Origin: Chytridium lagenaria
Lineage: Eukaryota > Chytridiomycota > Chytridiomycetes > Chytridiales > Chytridiaceae
Length of the DNA stretch: 64,000 nucleotides
Direction of reading: 5' to 3'
NCBI GenBank assembly: GCA_025449115.1
Contig: JAHLKC010000002.1
Location: 310,001-374,000, forward strand
Shown piece after piece: positions 56,324 to 64,000 of the stretch (positions within the stretch are counted from its first letter, which is position 1; each line of letters starts with the position of its first letter). The notes beneath the pieces were generated by a model that was given only the letters and a program-made list of their open reading frames with translations, made no database searches and was not told where the DNA came from. The translations under genes were made by a program, and so were the position numbers.

Positions 56324-59300
56324 ATGTCTTCCCCCCTTCCCGCTCTTCAGCCTCAAGGATCCCGGCTTGATCGTCTATTCCTCCCTTTGGTTCATTCACT
56401 GACCTCTTTGGAACCAAATTGCCAGCAGCATCTACGATCGGCCGTGCCGTCATCGAATCACTCATTTTCGGAGGTCCACTCACTATTATCAAGGGCTCAG
56501 TCGTCTCTGTCACCATCATTGGCTGGATCTTCTTCTATAAGAGAGGGTAACGATCTTTTGATAGAAGAATCTACCTTCAGCACAGTCAAGGCCGAAGCCT
56601 TACTTGTTTTGAATCAATTGCAACCAATACTTGCCCCCCTCCACACATAAATAAGCTGCATCAGGACGCAGCCCATACATAAAGAGATGGCCTCGGCATC
56701 ACAGCCTCCGCCACAAGCGCAAGCTCCGATACTCCTTACCAGTTCATCAGCCTCTCGCAGGCAAGGTCATCTGGCGCAGGTGGCGCAGGCGGGGACCGGA
56801 CAACGGGAATGGAGTTCCCAACTCTGGCGCCGGTGCTGGTAGCGGATCCGTTTCTAGTGTACTTCAGCCCCGCATGGACCCCATCACGGCAGAAAGTACA
56901 TTCTGAAGTTACGCCAGCAGCCTAAGCATTCACGAATGTGTGGGTTTGGGGAAAAGGGTACGCTGTTTTCCTTTGTTTTTTTTCTTTCTTCGAATAGAGC
57001 AGTTGAAGATATTTTCCCCAACCGTCTCTTCTTTGATGCATTGCCTTGTTAATACATCGGTGAAGCGAATCCATTATTAAACATATTATTCCTTATAGTG
57101 GACAGACGACCTGTTGACCCTCCTCCGATTATTCAACTGGAAATAAACGATGCTGGCTCTACTGATGAAAAGTGAGTTTTACTTTTAAACTGTTTTACAT
57201 TCTAACAACTTTTTTTGATAGCTCCTACCTTTACAACCCGTACTACTTTATGTACGCCTCCCTTATTTCTCAGGATTCAGAAGAGGAGCTGCATCTCCTC
57301 CGAGATGGTAAGACCAGGTCAACAACTGGTTCCATTGTTTCTTCACTCTACCGGTTGAAGGACCTTGACAACAAGGACGGCGCGTTCTTTGTTTTCCCTG
57401 ACTTGTCAGTTAGGATGGAGGGAGCTTACAGGTTAAAGGTAGCATTCTTTTTTTTTTACGGAAACACAAGCTAAAGTACATTCCTTGTTTTTAGTTTTCC
57501 CTGTTCGAGATAATTAATACCGAGATTTACTTTTGCGCGTCAATATGTTCCGATGTCTTCAGTAAGTCCTTTTCTTTGTTTTCTTGTGACCAACCTATTG
57601 CGACTATAGATGTGTATCCCGCCAAGAAGTTTCCTGGGATGGAGGAGTCGACATTTCTCTCGCGAACGTTTGCTGAGCAGGGTCTGAAGATCCGTATCCG
57701 AAAAGAGCTCAGGATTCGGAGCTCGATTGGCAGGCCGAGAGCCAAGCGAGGTGCCGACGGCGATGGTAGTCCGGAACCATCATCTTCCGGTGCTGGTGGA
57801 GGGGGCGGTGGTAAGAAAGCCGGTAGGAAGAAGGCTAGGGCGGCTAGCGATGAGGGGAGTGAGGAGGAGGAGGAGGAAGAGGATGAGGAAGAAATTGTTG
57901 AGACAAGAAAGGTTAGATAGTTTTGATGACATGCTGCTAATTCGTTATACAGAAAGTCAAGACTTCAGATGGAGAGAAGGCAATGGCCCCTATGCCTTCC
58001 CATTATGGACGGGGAATGTACGGCGGCCCGCCTCCTCACATGGCTGATCCTCGCCATTACACTCCAGGACCTCCTGATCCTTCTCTCTACGCGCACTACG
58101 GACGCCCACCACCAATGTGGGCTCACGACCCTACGGCGCAGGTCCTTATGGTCGCATGCCAATGGGACCCCATTACGATCCTGCAACAGGATACCCGATT
58201 CCGCCTCCTGGTGGACCTGACGGATACGGTTATGACGGTGCTGGATACCCGCCATACCCTGGAGCATTTCCTTCAGGTCCTCACGGGCCTCCTCACGGTC
58301 ATGGCCATCCACACTCCGGCCACTCTCATCCCGGCGCGGCTGCAGCTGCAGGTGTCGGGCGGGATCTCGGTGTCGGAGGAGGCTCCGGTGCGGGTGGTGT
58401 CGGTAGGCCTCCATGTCTGATTGGCATCATCGACCCGACTTTGCTATGAGGGCAGCCATGTACGGTGGTGGTCCATACCATGATCCCCACTATGAGCATG
58501 GTCTTGGCGGGAATGCTGCATCTGGAAACACGGGTAACGGAGTTGGTGGTGCAGGTGGGGAGGATTCTGCTCAGCAGCAAAGAGGCGGTGGTTCGAGAGA
58601 CGCTGAAAGTGTGAACGGAGGAGGTGACCGCTCTTCACAAGCGCAACCACAAGGTGGGGACCGCAGCGGAGCTGCTGGGGCTGGCGCTGCCGGTGGCCGC
58701 CAAGGGGGTGATGGGGCTAATTCCACTGGCGGAGATCGTGGGGGTTTCTATGGTGGGGGTGCTGGCGGTGCGGGTGCTTCTGATGGGAAGAGTGAAGTTG
58801 GCGGAGGTGGAGCTGCAGGAGGTAGCTCTGGCAGCGGCCCTTCACCCCATCTTCATCATGGCCGTAACGCTGGATGAACTCTATGGGTCCTTACGGGCAT
58901 CCTGGTCACGGCGGCCCGCCCCCACACCTTGGGGGTCCTTCTCATCATTACCCTGGAGGATATCCTTCTCCTTATGGTCATGGTATGCCTCCTGGTGGGC
59001 CTGGTCATTACAGAGGGGCTGCTGGTGGCATGGGTATGGGATGGAGAAAGGCTTGATGGCCGGCGCTGGTACTGGTGGAGGCGGCGGGAGAGGAGGAGCT
59101 GGTGGAGACGGTTCCGGGGCCGGGTCAGGCAGTGGAGGAGGTAGTGGAAATGGTGGAAGACCGTCGCCTGGACCATCTCATGCGCACCATCCTGGCATGT
59201 ATCCTCCGCATTATGGTGGTCCTGGGCATTTAGGTATGGGTATGGGTATCGGTGGCCCTGGTGGCTTACCTATGGGCGGTGCGGGCGGCTACCCTGGTGG

Positions 59301-59606
59301 TGGACACCCGATGGCTCATGGAGGTGTGGGTGGACCTGGAGGGCCTGGGGCGGGTGGGCCAGGATCCGGTTACCCTCCATACTATCCCCCCATCATCCAT
59401 ACGCAGCGGCGGCAGCGGCAATGCATGGAGGTATGGGAGGACTTGGCGGGCCTCCTCCTCATATGATGGGTGGGGCTGGAATGGGGATGGGAGGTGGTGG
59501 TTCAGGCGGAGTCAGTGGGCAGAATGGAGACGAACGTGGTGCGGCGGGGACCGTGCAGCCGCGGGAGGTGGGGATGCAGGCAGCGGGTCTGGGGAGCCTT
59601 GATTAG
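56324..59606 (+). CDS. Velvet-domain transcription regulator with Gly/His/Pro-rich tail
   Basis: A fungal regulator of development and secondary metabolism (VeA/VelB/VosA family, DNA-binding fold like NF-kB). The velvet domain is clear: [20 protein letters not shown] near 56895-56955, then across an intron [20 protein letters not shown] near 57100-57160, [20 protein letters not shown] near 57228-57285, [20 protein letters not shown] near 57378-57437, [26 protein letters not shown], and [15 protein letters not shown] near 57710-57750. A basic segment (GRKKAR) and an acidic run follow near 57820-57900. From 57980 to 59606 the tail is almost wholly Gly, His, Pro, Met and Ser, in repeats such as GGPPPH. 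The N-terminus is uncertain: ATG 56324 opens a Ser/Leu-rich frame that stops at 56650, so it may be an uORF and the true start may be ATG 56687. Confidence 0.9.
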
Positions 59607-62563
59607 GGCAAGGAATGAGGTTATAAGCAGAATTCTTATGCTTTTGCGGAGTACATGATTGTTTCGATTTAGTTTATTGTCTCTATTTTTTATTGTGATT
59701 TGTTGTTATTTTTATGGTGGTCGAAGGGGGTCGCCTCGGCAGTCCTCTTTTTGCTGTTAAAAATCATACATCGCCTATCTCGTCTTCCCTTCACTCATCT
59801 CGTTTCAACTCTGTCGTGTCCATCGTTACGAGCAACAGACAGAAGCTTCTACCGTTTTTTATGTATTTTGTTTTTTTACTTTGTGCATGTGCACTGGAGC
59901 TTCCTTTGGTGTCCGTCAGCCCATTTTTGATCCTCTTTATCTCTCTTTGAGTCTTCTTTCCATTTGTTTCCTATATACTATTTTATTCTATCAAGAATAC
60001 ATCGCGTATCTTTTGTACAGGTATGGAGTTGGTACAATCCTTAAATTGCACGAGCGTCTATAAATTATGTAAAGAGCACATAAGCTCATCTTCATTTAAG
60101 CATTCGTGAATCTTCAAACAGGAATTGAAATTTCAAGCACTAAAGTCTTGAATTTACCCAATCAGTGTGTTGATCTTACGTTGAAAAAGCATAGTAAACG
60201 GGCCGAGTTTAGTAATGTGTCATCACGTTGGTGTGAGTTAACAATTGAATCTTTTCAAACGTGGTGAATTGCCGAAATCTGTAATAATCTCTCTCTTCCG
60301 TCCATCAAAAACATTATCCACCAACACACACACTCACCCTTTAAATAACTTCTTCCTTTAATGACTCTTCGTGCTTTCTCAAGGATTTATCAACGTGGCG
60401 ATTATAAGAAATTACGAATCGGTCCTTCTAAACTTAATAATAACGATTCTTTGCTATAGTTGGGGGAAGGCGGAAGGGCCACTTCATACAAGCCTGCTCT
60501 AGCATTTGGGTACAATATTGACGCCGAATGGGACGACGGCATAACGGATTTGGTACTTAAATTTTATTTTCTTTGTTCCTTCCTCAATACTGCCTGGAAC
60601 GAGTTGATCATTGACTGTCTTGGAGGGTACATGTATTTCTTTCTGCTTCTACCTTTCTCTGTTTTTCCATAATGTTTCGTTGAGACATACTTACATTTAA
60701 GTTACGTGACGGGCGGGTTCAACCCATCTGCACAAATAGCGGTAACGTGAGAAACGAATTCAATGCAGGTTATCTGTCGGCGTCAATTAATAAAACTTAC
60801 GTGTAAAGTAAGGAGGAAGAGGTTGGGTTGCGTAATTTGGTTAAAGAGCCGATTTGTTTGTATTTTTGTGGTAGATTGCATTCCTGGTCATCGTTGCTCT
60901 GTTTCGCTTGTCAAGAGGTGTACCCTGATAACAGTCACATGCAAGATACCCATTTCTTAAAAAAAACAAACTTGTTCTGACGCGAACTGTTGTTCATTGA
61001 TCAATAAAATAAAGGGAAAAAACATATGATAACCTCAAACGAATTACTCTCACTTCTCTTCAAATTTCTTCAACCTTCCGATACTTCCTAATACCATTTC
61101 CATCATTCTAAGTATACTCATTGTTGTCAACGGCAGATGAATGACCTTTTCCTACAGGTTGTGTTCGCGGTCCTAAGTGCTACGCCAGCACTAAGTTGCG
61201 GATGTCACAAATCCGCTTATCGAACATATACGTACAATATGCTGTCCGAATAACCCAGTCATTGAAAAGATGATGTACCCTCCATTCGCCAATTCAGGAA
61301 TATATTATGATGGCCTCTGTGGCTCACACCTGCATCGAAAACTGGTCAGCTCAATTAAACACCATTTTTAAATACATATGACTTACCCTGGCCACACAAA
61401 ATTGCTTTAGTTTACCATGTGGACAACTATATATATGAGTCCAATTTGAGCAAACTTGATATTGACGTGGCCGTTACTGTGATCAATTTCGCTTAATGAA
61501 CAACTTTTTAATCCATGTAGGAGCTAATGCGGTGTCCACAAGTCAGTAGGCAACAGAAATTGCTCAACAATACATGAAACTCTCTTACAATACAATCAAT
61601 ACACCATCGTCAAATGGAGTGTAGAATATCTCTCTTATTTCCTTCACGAATTCGAAAACCATTCAACGGTATAAAATCAATACATGTAATCTCAATTGCA
61701 CTGTCATTCAGAGCCAGAATGCGGCAAGACATCCTTCGTCGCGTTTGGAGATCTTATCACAAAGATATCTCACAGAGACATTTCGGTAATTATTATATGT
61801 AACTTTGAAAAACGGCATTGTTGAAACGAGATGCCTTTTAAACCGTCAACGTCATAGTAGTTCTATTGGACATTCTGATAATGAATTGAGGATGATGAAT
61901 TATTTTCAAAGGATTGATGAAGGGTTGGTGAGCCTCTCAAGTAAGTTGCTCCTCAACATAACATGTAGTTCAACAGGCAATGTTTGTATCAAAAAAAAAC
62001 AAATGGTGAATGAGAATTGTCACTTTGTACGTTCTGGGTCTTTGTACCTATATGATTCATGTTATGTTATCGCCTTGTTTCTTTTATATGTATTTATGTT
62101 GTTCAATCAAGAGTGCATTTTTGTGTATCGTTCTGTATGAGAGTGAAGTTGCTTTTAGTAGGAGAATTGCACGCATGAGAGCGTTATTCGCGTTGCTATG
62201 CGTAGAATAATGGTTTGTCGATTAGTCTTCAGCTTACCAATAATGTAATATGTTGTTTATACAATAATAAGATATTTGATAAACGAAACGAGCTTAGAAA
62301 TATGTCATGACCGTCTTAGCGCGTCTAGTATCCCTTATTCAACATAGTCTGAAGAGCTACCCTGGATAACCGAACATTTGAAATAAGCATTCTCTTCCAT
62401 TGTTTACACATCAAGCATTTTTCACCCCAATGCACACACTCACCCTAACATTACGGCTTCTTCCTTTCGTGACGCACTTCATCTGAGAATTATCAAAGTG
62501 GCAAAGGTGTCCAAAAAGAATTTTGAGTGAAAATTTGCTCGACCTTTTTCTTAATCAATCCAA
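59607..62563. other. Non-coding region between velvet and uL15 genes
   Basis: About 3 kb with no gene I can support. The first part is T-rich 3' UTR of the velvet gene. A weak spliced candidate lies at 60361-60560 (MTLRAFSRIYQRG, then after a possible intron GGRATSYKPALAFGYNIDAE), with no family likeness. The last 200 bp form the promoter of the ribosomal protein gene, and part of it resembles 60190-60390 (see findings). Confidence 0.4.
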
Positions 62564-63090
62564 ATGGTACGGCATGTTATGGGGATCACTGTAGAGAAGG
62601 CCTTCCATCATCAACCTCAACGGACAGACAAACGGAAGGCTATGGATACGAGGATACAGGGATGCTTGATGCTGGATGGCACTGCTTTCGAACATGGTCA
62701 AGAGCGATCAGATGGATGGGATGGATGGGATGGATAGGATTTGGGGACTTTGTTGTTTTAAAGCTCATGAGCAACGGATGCCTCCCGGAACCTTTCACAC
62801 TATTACACAAGTCTTGCATTCGATGCTCTAGGATTCTCTCTCTCTGCGACTCTCGGATCTAGAATCTATGCATGTGACAGATAGCTAACGAGCGAATCTC
62901 TCCCCCCTTTTCTTTGAAATCGTCACTATAACAGCCCACCAGATTGCACAAGACCAGGAAGCTTCGTGGCCGTGAGTAGATTTGTTTCATTCATGGGATG
63001 TGGAACAGTGGAGGGCGATGGGCTTATCATTTGATGCCCTGGCATGAGTTTATGGATTCTGATCAATTATAATTCTATAGACGTCTCATG

Positions 63091-63139
<49 letters not shown>

Positions 63140-63572
63140 CTTGCCGGTGGTCAGCACCACCACCGCATCAACTTTGACAAGTACCACCCTGGATACTTCG
63201 GAAAGGTCGGTATGCGTTACTTCCACAAGACCAAGAACCAGTACTTCAACAAGACCGTGAACCTTGACCAAGTCTGGACTCTTGTCCCTGAGGCTGACCG
63301 TCTCGCTGCCGCTGCCAAGCCCAAGGGCCCCGTCCCCGTCATTGACTTGACCGCCTCTGTGAGTTATCTTTTTTCTTTTTCTGTGCTGTTTTGGGGTATT
63401 GGGGACGTCATCACTCATCATTGTGTCAAATTTATCTTTTCAGGGCACCACCAAGCTCCTCGGTAAGGGCAAGCTCCCCAACATCCCCTTCATCGTCAAG
63501 ACCCGGTTGATCTCTAGGAAGGCTGAGCTTAAGATCATTGAGGCTGGTGGCAAGGTTGAGCTCGTTGCGTAA
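62564..63572 (+). CDS. RPL27A: Ribosomal protein uL15 (RPL27a; yeast RPL28)
   Basis: A large-subunit protein of the cytosolic ribosome. Four exons: the ATG alone (62564-62566), then 62935-62971, 63081-63358 and 63444-63572, all with GT-AG introns. Joined text starts [20 protein letters not shown], continues [40 protein letters not shown], and ends [17 protein letters not shown] at TAA 63570-63572, all as in the family, at the usual length of about 148 residues. No frame break is seen. Codon use is strongly biased to C-ending codons (AAC, GTC, AAG), unlike other genes here, fitting very high expression. The first intron (368 nt) directly after the start codon is a common plan for ribosomal protein genes. 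Confidence 0.97.
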
Positions 63573-63621
63573 ATTTGAGTTCCCTTTTGTTGATGTCGTT
63601 CGGGTTGCGGGGAATGCAACA

Positions 63622-63627
63622 AATAAA
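63622..63627 (+). terminator. Poly(A) signal of uL15 gene
   Basis: AATAAA 50 nt downstream of the uL15 stop codon, within an A-rich stretch, fits a canonical polyadenylation signal. Confidence 0.5.
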
Positions 63628-63730
63628 AACATTCAAAAAAGAATCTATTATTTTTGTACATTGCTATGATATGTTTATTTGTTTCGATCAGAGTTAAAAT
63701 CACCAAGATCACGGTTGTTGTGAAGTTGCC

Positions 63731-64000
63731 TTAAAGCTGTTCCCTTTCTATGACAACATCAAGGGAAACGGCTACAAATGCGTACATCTCAGCCATTTGC
63801 TCGCGATAGTCCACGTCGGCCTTAGCAAAGTGACCGCCGTCACTAACGCGCAAAAGAATCATGGTGGAAGGGTCCGTTAAAGGCGTGACAGTGGTTGAAG
63901 GGTTTGAAGCGTTTGTCAACGGGGAGATGGACGACGAGTGATCATCACCGCTCTTTTTTTGGCCGTCCACCGCACAACGATCTTGAGTCTCTATCCCATT
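63731..64000 (-). CDS. C-terminal end of a prolyl-oligopeptidase-like (S9) protein, partial
   Basis: The gene runs off the window's right edge; only the last 80-90 residues are here. Text near 63775-63870 reads ILLRVSDGGHFAKADVDYRE then QMAEMYAFVAVSLDVVIERE. A hydrophobic strand followed by GGH, a short basic loop and a terminal helix with aromatic residues is the usual ending of S9A peptidases (prolyl oligopeptidase, oligopeptidase B), where that His completes the catalytic triad. A Ser/Thr-rich insert (63880-63960) just before it is unusual. It ends at TAA/TTA 63731. Tail-to-tail with uL15. Confidence 0.5.
   Translation of the reverse strand, partial: NGIETQDRCAVDGQKKSGDDHSSSISPLTNASNPSTTVTPLTDPSTMILLRVSDGGHFAKADVDYREQMAEMYAFVAVSLDVVIEREQL

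Noticed and set aside
58326..59176. Long antisense and alternative frames across the velvet tail
   Set aside because: GC-rich repeats leave all frames open. The frame that continues from the velvet domain, with indel corrections, explains the region.
61614..62210. Plus-strand frames of 60-110 codons as genes
   Set aside because: No recognisable motif, AT-rich codon pattern, and overlapping frames of similar length; chance open frames are likelier.

Overview
The window is nuclear DNA of a eukaryote, most likely a flagellated (zoosporic, chytrid-like) fungus. Genes are split by short GT-AG introns, mostly about 40-100 nt. Fungal traits are a velvet-domain regulator, an Ecm33/Sps2-type GPI cell-wall protein, a fungal-style G-protein gamma subunit and a Dicer. 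Flagellar traits are a CEP164-like distal-appendage protein and a sperm-tail PG-rich (SHIPPO) repeat protein. I cannot name a species from sequence alone.

Layout. 0-9 kb: sepiapterin reductase-like SDR, cyclic-nucleotide-gated K+ channel, DUF1764 protein, SHIPPO-repeat protein, Ecm33-like wall protein. 9-17 kb: Tgl2-like lipase, G-gamma, PH-domain protein, CNOT11. 17-31 kb: TGS1 cap hypermethylase, ALDH7A1, tRNA adenosine deaminase (ADAT1/Tad1), an unassigned ORF, CEP164-like protein, BRCA2 with about five BRC repeats. 31-48 kb: COPA (coatomer alpha), a small unrecognised protein, Dicer, a PLP fold-type IV enzyme, PWP2, GID8. 48-60 kb: an unrecognised protein, TRIP13/Pch2 AAA+ ATPase, and a velvet protein with a huge Gly/His/Pro-rich tail behind a 2.7-kb non-coding stretch. 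60-64 kb: mostly non-coding, then ribosomal protein uL15 (RPL27a/RPL28) and the 3' end of an S9 peptidase-like gene.

Organisation. Genes are packed head-to-head and tail-to-tail, with stop-to-stop gaps of only 29-59 bp in several pairs. They do not form one pathway. Themes are RNA biology (TGS1, ADAT1, CNOT11, PWP2, Dicer), DNA recombination (BRCA2, Pch2), flagellum and signalling (CEP164, SHIPPO, CNG channel, G-gamma) and housekeeping (COPA, uL15, ALDH7A1, GID8).

An important caveat: almost every conserved gene shows one or more single-base frame breaks, often at a G, T or A homopolymer, while protein similarity resumes in the neighbouring frame. I read this as consensus error in an assembly rather than gene decay. 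Gene ends below are outer limits; internal exon structure is only given where I could check it. I saw no mobile element, CRISPR array or clear tRNA.
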